This document shows positions 33,140 to 40,913 of a stretch of DNA of 64,000 nt, one piece after another. Below the pieces are notes generated by a model. It did not search any database. It worked only from the letters and a program-made list of their open reading frames with translations, and had not been told where the DNA came from. Position 1 is the first letter of the stretch. Every line of letters begins with the position of its first letter. Source of the DNA: Corallococcus macrosporus (GTDB lineage: Bacteria; Myxococcota; Myxococcia; Myxococcales; Myxococcaceae); the NCBI RefSeq assembly GCF_017302985.1, contig NZ_JAFIMU010000009.1, positions 496,001-560,000 on the forward strand, in the 5' to 3' direction. The position numbers were made by a program, and so were the translations under genes.

Positions 33140-34133
33140 TCTCCGGGCTCCCCTGGTTCCACGTCACGTGGCGCTGGAGCGTGCCGTAGTTGGTGTACTG
33201 GTGCCCCAGGCCCGTGCGCTCCAGCCGGCCGTTGGCCGCGTCCGGCGTGCCGGTGTTGATGTCCGCCTGGCCCGGGTTGAAGTTGTAGCGGTCCTCCGCG
33301 TGGAGGGTCATGTCCATCTCGAAGCGGGGCTTCCCGCCCGGCGTCTCCGGCGGGTACACGGTCACCGTCGCGCTGTTCCAGACGGAGTGGCCGCCAATGG
33401 CCTTCTGCCAGTTCTCCGTCTCCGGATAGGGGAACTGCTCACTGGAGCCCACGCCAATCTGCGAGCCGGTGATCTGGAACGTCACCGGCTTGCCGGCCAG
33501 CGACGGGTCCTGGGCGATCATCTGGTTGTAGGCCGCCTCCGCCGCCTGCTGCGTGTCGCGCGTGGAGTTGGTGAGCACCGCCTGGCCGGCGGGGTCCGTG
33601 CTGACGAAGCGCTCGTAGTCGAAGTGCCGGTCCGCGCCGTTGCCGTGCAGGAAGTGGTCGTAGGTGTCCAGGCCGTCCGGGATGTTGTTGTGCGGCACGC
33701 CCGGGATGCCCTGGGCGGCGCGCGCGGCCGTGAGCTTCAGCTCCCACTCGGCCCGCGCCGCGTAGTCACCCAGCCCCGGGCTCTCCGTGGGGATGGGGTT
33801 CGGGTCGTTGGGGTCGTTGGGGTTCTGCAGGAAGCCGTTGTCGTGGTGGATGTCCGGACGGCGCGGAGGACCCACCTGGTAGTCCGCCACCGTGCCGCCG
33901 TTCGTCGCCACCGACGTGCCGGGCGTCCCCACCGGGGTGGGCGTGGCCGTGGCCGTGGGGCCTCCCAGCGCGGGTCCGCCACGGCGGGCGGCCGGGGCGG
34001 ACTCGAAGCCGTCGGAGGGGCGCCGCGCGACGGCCGGGGCGGGGGGCGGCGGGGGCGGACGGACCTCCGGGGTCAGGGCCTGCTTCACTCGCGCCGCGAT
34101 GGCGCCGCCAATGGACTCGCCGATTCTGGTCAT
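33108..34133 (-). CDS. Hypothetical modular protein with Pro-rich N-terminus, possible effector
   Basis: A 341-residue protein without a classical signal peptide. An N-terminal helix (IGESIGGAIAARVKQAL) leads to a Pro/Ala/Thr-rich linker containing DGFESAPAARRG, a DxFE-like motif I recall from N-termini of other myxobacterial exported proteins. The C-terminal 200 residues look globular (YDHFLHGNGADRHFDYERFV; MTLHAEDRYNFNPGQADINT; LGHQYTNYGTLQRHVTW). That last block resembles C-terminal domains of polymorphic-toxin-like proteins, but I cannot name the family or a catalytic residue. It overlaps a lipoprotein gene. Confidence 0.55.
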   Translation of the reverse strand: MTRIGESIGGAIAARVKQALTPEVRPPPPPPAPAVARRPSDGFESAPAARRGGPALGGPTATATPTPVGTPGTSVATNGGTVADYQVGPPRRPDIHHDNGFLQNPNDPNDPNPIPTESPGLGDYAARAEWELKLTAARAAQGIPGVPHNNIPDGLDTYDHFLHGNGADRHFDYERFVSTDPAGQAVLTNSTRDTQQAAEAAYNQMIAQDPSLAGKPVTFQITGSQIGVGSSEQFPYPETENWQKAIGGHSVWNSATVTVYPPETPGGKPRFEMDMTLHAEDRYNFNPGQADINTGTPDAANGRLERTGLGHQYTNYGTLQRHVTWNQGSPENATSRPIGGR

Positions 34134-34245
34134 GTCGGGTCTCCCCCTCGAACCACCGAGACGGTGGACGTTGATGGATTATCGACCCTTGGCGCCCGGA
34201 GTTGCGGCGTTTTCACGCCTACATCAGCGCCTGGAGCGGGGCCCC

Positions 34246-34629
34246 TCAGTGCCGGGTCCGGTAGCGGTCCACGGCGGCCAGGAGCACCTCCGTGCGCACC
34301 GGCTTGCCCAGCAGGGCCACCGTCCCGGCCGGAGCCGCCTGGAGGTCCGGGTCCGCGGTGAGCGCCAGCACCGGCAGCCGCGACGCGAGGTCCAGGTTCC
34401 GCAGCCGGGAGAGGAAGCGCTGGTCCTCCGGGTTGCGCAGCATCAGGCTGAGCAGCACCAGGGAGGGGACGCGGGACAACTGGGTCAGCACGTCCAGCGC
34501 CTGCGTGGCGGTGGCCACGGACAGCACCGTGTAGCCCTCCAGCACCAGCAGGGCCGCCAGGGCCTCACGCAGGTCGTCATAGCTCTCGACCACCAGCAAG
34601 GTCGAAGGTTTGTCCAGGGCGTCCACCAT
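34246..34629 (-). CDS. Stand-alone degenerate receiver domain protein
   Basis: A 127-residue protein with the receiver fold but without the phosphorylation site. The segment that normally reads LLDLM-P reads LVLLSLMLRNPED, with Ser61 in place of the acceptor Asp, and the acidic pair after strand 1 is VVESYDD. The conserved Lys is kept (LLGKP, Lys109) and T/A positions are partly kept (LALTA). It probably acts by protein-protein contact rather than phosphorylation. The partner is unknown; neighbouring genes are unrelated. Confidence 0.82.
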   Translation of the reverse strand: MVDALDKPSTLLVVESYDDLREALAALLVLEGYTVLSVATATQALDVLTQLSRVPSLVLLSLMLRNPEDQRFLSRLRNLDLASRLPVLALTADPDLQAAPAGTVALLGKPVRTEVLLAAVDRYRTRH

Positions 34630-34685
34630 CCAACCTTATACGCCGAACCCCGGGGGAGTGCACCCCGGGGCCGGCGGGGCCGAGG

Positions 34686-35909
34686 CTAGGCGCGGGCCTT
34701 GGGGCTGAGCTGGGGCTTGAGGATGACCTTGGTGTAGCCGTCCTTGCGCGCGTCGAACTTCTGGTAGGCGTCCGGCGCGTCCCGCAGCGGCAGGCGGTGG
34801 CTGACGATCATGCTCGGCTTCGCGCGGCCCGCGATGATGAGGTCGCGCAGGAAGTGGTTGTAGCGCTTCACCGGCGTCTGGCCGGTGCCCACGGTGATGC
34901 CCTTGTCGAACACCTTGGCCCACGGCAGCGGGTAGATGCCCTGCTTCGCGTTCTCATCCGGCGCGCCGGGGTCCGGGGCGATGTAGACGCCGATGACGCC
35001 GATGGCGCCCGTGGGGTTCACCAGCTCCACCAGCTGCTCCAGCACCTGGGTGGGCTTCTCCCGGCCGCCGTGCGCGTCCGCGCCCCGGATGTCGCGCGAC
35101 TGGTAGCCCACGGCGTCGATGCCGCACATCACGCCCAGGGCCTTCTCCTCACCGGGGCGCAGCGCGCCCATGATGAGCGGGTTGCCGCGGCGCAGGTCGA
35201 CAATCTGCTTCACCGGGTCGCCCTTCGTGAAGTCGATGGGGATGGCGCCCATCTCCTTCACCTTGGCCAGGCGCTCCGGGACGCTGTCCACCACGTAGAC
35301 CTCCGAGGCGCCGCGCAGGAGCGCGCAGTAGCCGGCGAGCAGGCCCACCGGCCCCGCGCCGAAGACGGCCACCGTGGCCCCGGGCCGCACGTTCGCCAGC
35401 TCCGTGCCGTGGTAGGCGGTGGGGAAGACGTCGGACAAGAGGAGGAAGTCGTCCTCCAGCTCGTCGCCCGGCTGCCCGGGCACCTTCAGGCAGTTGAAGT
35501 CCGCCCAGGGCACCCGGAGCAGCTCCGCCTGTCCGCCCCGGTACGGACCCATTCCCGCGTAGCCGTAGCCCGCGTGAGGCGCATCCGGGTTGGCGACGAG
35601 GCAGGCCTCCGTGCGGCCGCGCACGCAGTCGAAGCACGTGCCGCAGGCGATGTTGAAGGGCAGCACCACGCGGTCGCCCTTCTTGATGCTCACGACGCCG
35701 GGGCCCACCTGCTCCACGACGCCCATGTTCTCGTGGCCGAACACCTGTCCGGCCTTGGACGCGGTGCGGCCCTCGTACATGTGCAGGTCGCTGCCACAGA
35801 TGCCGGCGGACGTGACGCGGATGACGCAGTCGGTGGGCGCCTCCAGCTTGGGGTCCTCCACCTCCTCCACCTGCACCTGGCTGTTCTGCTTGTAGACGAC
35901 GGCGAGCAT
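34686..35909 (-). CDS. Zinc-dependent alcohol dehydrogenase, glutathione-independent formaldehyde dehydrogenase-like
   Basis: A 407-residue MDR-superfamily enzyme. The catalytic zinc site is in AGICGSDLHMYEGR with GHENMGVVEQVG, the structural zinc site in CGTCFDCVRGRTEAC (a Cys cluster), and the Rossmann loop in VAVFGAGPVGLLAGY. The inserted region DAVGYQSRDIRGADAHGGRE and length near 400 match the FdhA/PFDH subgroup, which oxidises formaldehyde or other aldehydes with bound NAD. The ATG at 35909 (MLAVVYKQN) has GGGAGAGG upstream. Confidence 0.88.
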   Translation of the reverse strand: MLAVVYKQNSQVQVEEVEDPKLEAPTDCVIRVTSAGICGSDLHMYEGRTASKAGQVFGHENMGVVEQVGPGVVSIKKGDRVVLPFNIACGTCFDCVRGRTEACLVANPDAPHAGYGYAGMGPYRGGQAELLRVPWADFNCLKVPGQPGDELEDDFLLLSDVFPTAYHGTELANVRPGATVAVFGAGPVGLLAGYCALLRGASEVYVVDSVPERLAKVKEMGAIPIDFTKGDPVKQIVDLRRGNPLIMGALRPGEEKALGVMCGIDAVGYQSRDIRGADAHGGREKPTQVLEQLVELVNPTGAIGVIGVYIAPDPGAPDENAKQGIYPLPWAKVFDKGITVGTGQTPVKRYNHFLRDLIIAGRAKPSMIVSHRLPLRDAPDAYQKFDARKDGYTKVILKPQLSPKARA

Positions 35910-36071
35910 GGGCCTCTCCCGGGTTGGGCCATAACGCGGCCCACCAAAAGTGGGACGTGGCGCGTCCACGGGAAGCGGCCGGGGGAAGCGTCACGCCCGT
36001 CCGCCCCGTGCAGGAGTGCAGGGCGGGCGCGTGGCCAAACCCTCGCGTCCGTCAGCGGAATGCCGTGTTGC

Positions 36072-37454
36072 TCAGTGCGCCAGCACCCCCGGCGCCTCCG
36101 CCGGGGACACCAGCGACTGGCGCTCCCACGCACGGCTGCGCCAGCGCAGCCACATGGCCAGGCCGCGCGTCCACTCGTCCGCGGCCACCGCGAGCCACAC
36201 GCCCGCCAGGCCCAGCTGCAGGTGGAACACGAGGAAGTACCCCAGGGGCAGGCTCATGCAGACCATGGACAGCATCCCCATCATCACCGGGAAGGTGGCG
36301 TCACCCGCGGCGCGCAGCGCGTTCACCAGCACCAGGTTGAACGAGCGGCCCGTCTCCAGGAGCAGGCTCAGCACCAGCACCTGCGACGTGAGCCGCAGGA
36401 TGTCGCCGTCCTGGGTGAAGAGGCGGATGAGCGGCTCGCGGAAGAGGATGGCCATGACGTCCACCGCGACGGTGATGCCGACGCTCCACTTGAGACTCTG
36501 GAGCACGCGCGCGTACGCGTCCTGGGAGCGCCGCGCGCCCACCAGCCGCCCCACGAGGATGGCCGTGCCCATGCCGATGGCCAGGCTGCACAGGAACACG
36601 TACTGGGACATCGCGTTGGCGTACTGCCGCGACGCGAGCGCCACCGGGCCCAGGTACGTCACGTAGTACAGGAACACCGTCTGGCACGCGTGATACGTCA
36701 GCTGCTCCACCGCGGACGGCACGCCCACGCGCAATATCTTCCGCACGTACTCGCGCGTGAGCGCCACGAAGTTCGCGGGCCGCATGCGCACGTCCATCAC
36801 GCGCCAGAGCATCCACGCGAAGACGCCGACGGCCATGGCGCGGCTGAAGACGGTGGACATCGCGGCGCCCGCCACGCCGTGCGCCGGCATGCCGAAGTGG
36901 CCGAAGATGAGCACCCAGTTGCCCACCACGTGCACGACGTTCATGCCCAGCGCCACGTACATGGACTGGCGCGTGAAGCCGTACGTGCGGATGAGGCTGG
37001 AGAAGACGTTGATGAGCGCCTGCAGGAACAGGAAGCCGCCCGCGATGTGCCAGTAGGTGCTCGCGTACTCCCGCGTCTGGGGCTCCAGGTTCATCCGCGC
37101 CAGCACGGGGTCCGCGGCCAGGAGCAGCCCGCCGCTCACCGCGAGCCCCAGGAGGAAGTTCATCGTGATGGCCTGCGCCGCGATGCGCGCCGCCTCCGCG
37201 CTCCGCTTCGCGCCCAGGTACTGGGACACGACGATGGACGCGCCGTGGCTCACCACCTCCATCACCAGGATGCAGATGAAGACGTACTGGTTGACGACGC
37301 CCACCGCGGAGACGGCGGCGTCCGACACGCCGCTGAGCATCAGCGTGTCCGCCGTGCCCATCAGCATGAAGAGGAAGATTTCGAAGAAGATGGGCCAGGT
37401 CAGCCGGAACAGGCCGGGCGCTGGCGGGGACTGCGGCTCGACTTCAGTGGGCAT
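36072..37454 (-). CDS. MATE family efflux transporter
   Basis: A 460-residue integral membrane protein with twelve predicted helices in two similar halves. MATE hallmarks include MGTADTLMLSGVSDAAVSAV in helix 2, the second-half counterpart IGMGTAILVGRLVGARR, and RTYGFTRQSMYVALGMNVVH. It exports cationic drugs or metabolites using a Na+ or H+ gradient. It stands alone, with 140 bp to the receiver gene upstream on the same strand. Confidence 0.92.
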   Translation of the reverse strand: MPTEVEPQSPPAPGLFRLTWPIFFEIFLFMLMGTADTLMLSGVSDAAVSAVGVVNQYVFICILVMEVVSHGASIVVSQYLGAKRSAEAARIAAQAITMNFLLGLAVSGGLLLAADPVLARMNLEPQTREYASTYWHIAGGFLFLQALINVFSSLIRTYGFTRQSMYVALGMNVVHVVGNWVLIFGHFGMPAHGVAGAAMSTVFSRAMAVGVFAWMLWRVMDVRMRPANFVALTREYVRKILRVGVPSAVEQLTYHACQTVFLYYVTYLGPVALASRQYANAMSQYVFLCSLAIGMGTAILVGRLVGARRSQDAYARVLQSLKWSVGITVAVDVMAILFREPLIRLFTQDGDILRLTSQVLVLSLLLETGRSFNLVLVNALRAAGDATFPVMMGMLSMVCMSLPLGYFLVFHLQLGLAGVWLAVAADEWTRGLAMWLRWRSRAWERQSLVSPAEAPGVLAH

Positions 37455-37574
37455 GGATGCGTCGCGTCAGGAGGGCCCACTGTGCGCGCGCGGGATGCCG
37501 ATTTCAACCGGCCGCACCCGCGACGGCTGCCTGCCCGCCGCGGGTGCTTTGCGCTGAAAAAGTGAGAGCCGGAC

Positions 37575-37931
37575 CTACGACGCCGTCAGCCGGGCCACGG
37601 TGTCCACCAGGTCCCGCAGGGAGAAGGGCTTCTTGAGGAAGCCGGCCCACTTCTGTTCCTCGGCCTTCGCGCGGGGCGGCTGGATGGCGCTCATGACGAG
37701 GATGGGGAAGTGATGGGTGCCGTCCTTGCGGATGGCGTCGATGGTCTCGTAGCCGTTCATCACCGGCATCATCACGTCGATGATGGCCAGGTCGGGCTTC
37801 TCCTCCTTGAGCCTGGCCAGCGCCTCGCGGCCGTTGCCGCAGATGACGACGCGCAGCGCCTCCTCCTCCAGGATGGCCTGGATGGCTTCCGCGATGTCCT
37901 GTTCGTCGTCGACGACGAGCACCGTCTTCAT
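37575..37931 (-). CDS. Stand-alone response regulator receiver
   Basis: A 118-residue CheY-like receiver with a complete site: VVDDEQD after strand 1, acceptor Asp in AIIDVMMPVMNGYE, Ser in LVMSA and Lys in FLKKPFS. There is no output domain. The ATG overlaps the stop of the KaiC-like gene by 4 bp (ATGA), so it is the last gene of a kinase-KaiC-receiver operon and probably carries the phosphate signal between them. Confidence 0.93.
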   Translation of the reverse strand: MKTVLVVDDEQDIAEAIQAILEEEALRVVICGNGREALARLKEEKPDLAIIDVMMPVMNGYETIDAIRKDGTHHFPILVMSAIQPPRAKAEEQKWAGFLKKPFSLRDLVDTVARLTAS

Positions 37932-39553
37932 GACCGCCTCCGCCGGGACGCGCCCGCCGGGGCCTTCTTCGCGGCCGGCTTCTTCTTCGCGGAGGCCTTC
38001 TGGCCCTGCTTCTTGCGCGCGCCCAGGGGGGCCTTCACGCTGGCGGGCCGGGCGGAGTCGCCGCCGGAGATGCGCGCGTGGCCGGTGAGGATGCTCTCCG
38101 CGCTCTCGAAGGTCTCCGCGACCTGGATGCCGTCCCCGCTGATGGAGAACTCGCGGATGGCGCTGTCGTAGGCGCTCTCGCGCATCTTCATGATGGAGAG
38201 CAGGCGGTAGAGCTGCGAGCGCAGCTCCACGTAGCGCACCAGGATGACGTTCTCCACGGTGGACGCGGCCTCCGGCTGGGGCATGTCCACGCCGGGGCTG
38301 AACAGGGGCGTCTCATCCGAGTACAGCGTGGTGACGTCCATCATCCGCAGCTGGTGGGTGAGCGCGGAGAAGAAGCGGCCCATGCGGTCCGGGTACACGG
38401 CGGCGGAGCGGAAGCCGGACACGCCGTCGATGAACAGGCGCAGGCGGTCCACCTTGCGCTCTTCAATACGCTCCAGCAGCTTCTCCGCCAGCGAGTCCAG
38501 GTTGTGCTCCAGCGGCGGCTGCCACTGGATCTCGATGAGGCCCTCGTCCACGTACTTCTGGAGGTCCCCCATGCCGGTGCCCTCCGCCTTCTCGATGAGG
38601 CGGGGAGGGGTCTCGAAGAAGCCGAAGTAGACGCCCGGCTGGCCCTCGCGCGCGCCCTGCAAGAGGAAGTGCAGTCCCAGCAGCGTCTTGCCGGTGCCGG
38701 GCGCGCCCAGGAGCAGCGTGGTGGAGCCGGAGAGCACGCCCCCATGCAGCGCTTCGTCCAGGCGGGGGATGCCGAAGGACATGCGGATGCGGTCCTCGCG
38801 CCCCTCCGCGGCGGGGTGCGCGAACTGCACCTCCGTGCGCGGGTGGATGACCATGCCCTGGTTGGAGATCTCCACCTCGTGGCGGCCCAGCAGCGACGGC
38901 CCGCCACGGAACTTGATGGCGATGAGCTCGCGCACCGCGCGGGGGCCATGCAGCCACAGGGACAACTCGAAGATGCCGTCCACCGCGGTGTTCTCCGGGT
39001 GGATCTCCCCCTCGTGGTGCGGGGCGAGCAGCAGCGTGGTGCAGCCCAGGATGCTGCTGAAGGTCTGCAGGTCCTGCAGGAAGCGCTTGAAGCTCAGGTC
39101 CGAGCGGGCGAACTCCTTCGCCGCGTCCATGCCGTCGATGATGAGCAGGGTGGTGCCGTGCGCCTGGGCGTTCTTGCGCAAGAGCTCCAGGAGGCCCTTG
39201 AGCCCCTCGCGCTCCAGGTCGCGGTAGCCGCTGATGTACTGCAGGCGGTCCGGGATGACGCTGTCGTCGTAGAACGTCATCTGCGACAGGTTCTCCAGCA
39301 TGCGCCCGTGAGACTCCGACAGGAGCGTCACGTAGAGCGCCTTGCCGCCGTTCTTCACGTGCTGGAAGGCGATCTGGTTGGCCAGCACCGTCTTGCCGGA
39401 GCCCGGAGGACCGATGATGGCGTAGGACGAGCCCAGGATGAGGCCGCCCTTGGTGATGAAGTCCAGGCGGGGCACGTTGGTGACGAGCCGCTTCGCCGGA
39501 CTCTTTCCTTCGTCAGACGGGTTGTTCCCATCCGAGTCATTGCTCTTCGCCAC
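37928..39553 (-). CDS. KaiC-like dual-domain RecA-family ATPase
   Basis: A 541-residue protein with two KaiC domains. The first Walker A is GPPGSGKT (48-55), the second GAPGTGKT (283-290). Walker B-like strands are LLIIDGMDAA and LRLFIDGVSGF. The KaiC ending EFSISGDGIQVAETF is present. Only single glutamates stand where KaiC has the EE pair (LLSESHGRM; GFFETPPR), so hydrolysis or autokinase rates may differ. The tail is Lys/Ala/Arg-rich. No kaiA or kaiB is nearby. It sits 22 bp after a histidine kinase gene and overlaps a receiver gene, suggesting a non-circadian signalling module. Confidence 0.9.
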   Translation of the reverse strand: MAKSNDSDGNNPSDEGKSPAKRLVTNVPRLDFITKGGLILGSSYAIIGPPGSGKTVLANQIAFQHVKNGGKALYVTLLSESHGRMLENLSQMTFYDDSVIPDRLQYISGYRDLEREGLKGLLELLRKNAQAHGTTLLIIDGMDAAKEFARSDLSFKRFLQDLQTFSSILGCTTLLLAPHHEGEIHPENTAVDGIFELSLWLHGPRAVRELIAIKFRGGPSLLGRHEVEISNQGMVIHPRTEVQFAHPAAEGREDRIRMSFGIPRLDEALHGGVLSGSTTLLLGAPGTGKTLLGLHFLLQGAREGQPGVYFGFFETPPRLIEKAEGTGMGDLQKYVDEGLIEIQWQPPLEHNLDSLAEKLLERIEERKVDRLRLFIDGVSGFRSAAVYPDRMGRFFSALTHQLRMMDVTTLYSDETPLFSPGVDMPQPEAASTVENVILVRYVELRSQLYRLLSIMKMRESAYDSAIREFSISGDGIQVAETFESAESILTGHARISGGDSARPASVKAPLGARKKQGQKASAKKKPAAKKAPAGASRRRRS

Positions 39554-39575
39554 GAATCGTTCTCCTGTGGAGACG

Positions 39576-40757
39576 TCAGTACCGCTGGGTGCGATGCAAG
39601 GGGAGCCTCAGCTCGAAGCACGCGCCCTGGCCCAGGGCGCTCTTCACGGTCAGCGTGCCGTCGTGCGCGGCGGTGATTTCCTGGGCCAGGTAGAGCCCCA
39701 GGCCCAGCCCCTCGAAGCGGCCGTCGGACTGCACGCGCTCGAAGCGGCGGAAGATGCGCGCGTGGTCCTGGGGTGCGATGCCCACGCCCTGGTCCTCCAC
39801 CGCCAGCACCGCCTGGCCGTCCTGCGTGGACAGGCGCGCCTTCGCGGGCCGGCCCTGACCGAACTTGACGGCGTTGGAGAGCAGGTGGCCCACGGCCTGC
39901 TCCAGCATGCGTGGGTCGCCGAAGAGCGTGACGGGCGCGTCGGGAAGGACGGCCTCCAGCTCCACGTTCGCGCTGCGCGCCGGGGCCTGGAAGCGCTCCA
40001 CCTGCTCGCGCACCAGTTGGGAGAAATCCACGGTGTCCACCTGGAGGGCGATGCCCTGCGCGGACAGGCGCGACACGTCCAGCAGGCTGTCCACCAGGTT
40101 CTGCAGCCGCGTGAGGTGGCGCACCGCCGGGGTGAGACGCTTCTCCATGGGGCCGTGCGCTTCCATGTCGCCCACCACCATCTCCACCGCGCGCTCCAGG
40201 TTGAGGCGCAGCACGGTGAGAGGCGTCTTCAGCTCATGCGCGGCGATGCTGAGGAAGCGGTCGCGCGCGCGCACGGCGTCCCGGGCGCGGGTCTGGAGGC
40301 GCAGGAGCGCTTCGATGTTCGCGAGCAGCTCGTCCTCCGCCAGCGGCCGCGTCCAGTACGCGTCCGCACCCTGGGCCAGTCCCCGCACGCGGTCCTCGCG
40401 GCGCACGGACACGGACGACAGGTGGGCGATGAGCAGGTCGTGCGTCGCTTCACTCGCCCGCAGGCGGCGGCACACCTCGTAGCCGTCGATGTCCGGCATG
40501 TGCACGTCCAGCAGCACCAGGTCCGGCCGCCCCTGGGCGAGCCGGAGCGCCTCGCGTCCGCCGGTGGCCTCGAGCACCTGGTAGCCGCCCTGCTTCAGCG
40601 TGAGGCTCAGCAGGTACAGCGTCGCCGGGTCGTCGTTGACGTTGAGGACCGTGAGTGCGGCGGGGCGGGGCGCCTGGGCATTCTGGGTGTCGGAGGTGTT
40701 CACGGGCAGTGCAGCGCCAACAGTGGGGGCTGGCGCGGCGAATGGAACCACTCGCAT
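39576..40757 (-). CDS. Sensor histidine kinase with N-terminal receiver domain
   Basis: A 393-residue cytoplasmic protein. The receiver domain (about 35-155) has VLNVNDDPATLYLLSLTL and acceptor Asp in LVLLDVHMPDIDGYE. The HisKA helix pair contains the phosphorylated His in FLSIAAHELKTPLTVLRLNL. The ATPase domain has the N box LSNAVKFG, VEDQGVGI and GLGLGLYLAQEI. The start is uncertain: ATG at 40757 is used, and a GTG at 40703 would still include the receiver. First gene of the kinase-KaiC-receiver operon. Confidence 0.88.
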   Translation of the reverse strand: MRVVPFAAPAPTVGAALPVNTSDTQNAQAPRPAALTVLNVNDDPATLYLLSLTLKQGGYQVLEATGGREALRLAQGRPDLVLLDVHMPDIDGYEVCRRLRASEATHDLLIAHLSSVSVRREDRVRGLAQGADAYWTRPLAEDELLANIEALLRLQTRARDAVRARDRFLSIAAHELKTPLTVLRLNLERAVEMVVGDMEAHGPMEKRLTPAVRHLTRLQNLVDSLLDVSRLSAQGIALQVDTVDFSQLVREQVERFQAPARSANVELEAVLPDAPVTLFGDPRMLEQAVGHLLSNAVKFGQGRPAKARLSTQDGQAVLAVEDQGVGIAPQDHARIFRRFERVQSDGRFEGLGLGLYLAQEITAAHDGTLTVKSALGQGACFELRLPLHRTQRY

Positions 40758-40913
40758 CGAAAAACGCGCGTGGCAGTGTGCCCGGCATCCTGGCGGGTGT
40801 TGGCCGCCAGACGGTTCGCGCACGGGAGACGTCCGACTTCGCCCAGGCAGGCCGCCGGACGCTGGCTGCCGGACACTGATGCGGAGCCAGAATTCCGGCT
40901 CTGGAGCGGATGA

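Noticed and set aside
34797-37565. Very long open frame on the plus strand (over 900 codons)
   Set aside because: It is antisense to the FdhA-like and MATE genes, has the His/Arg/Ala-rich composition of a GC-driven shadow frame, and shows no domain similarity.
37928-39553. A circadian KaiABC oscillator
   Set aside because: Only a KaiC-like protein is present; kaiA and kaiB are absent nearby, and the paired catalytic glutamates are not kept.
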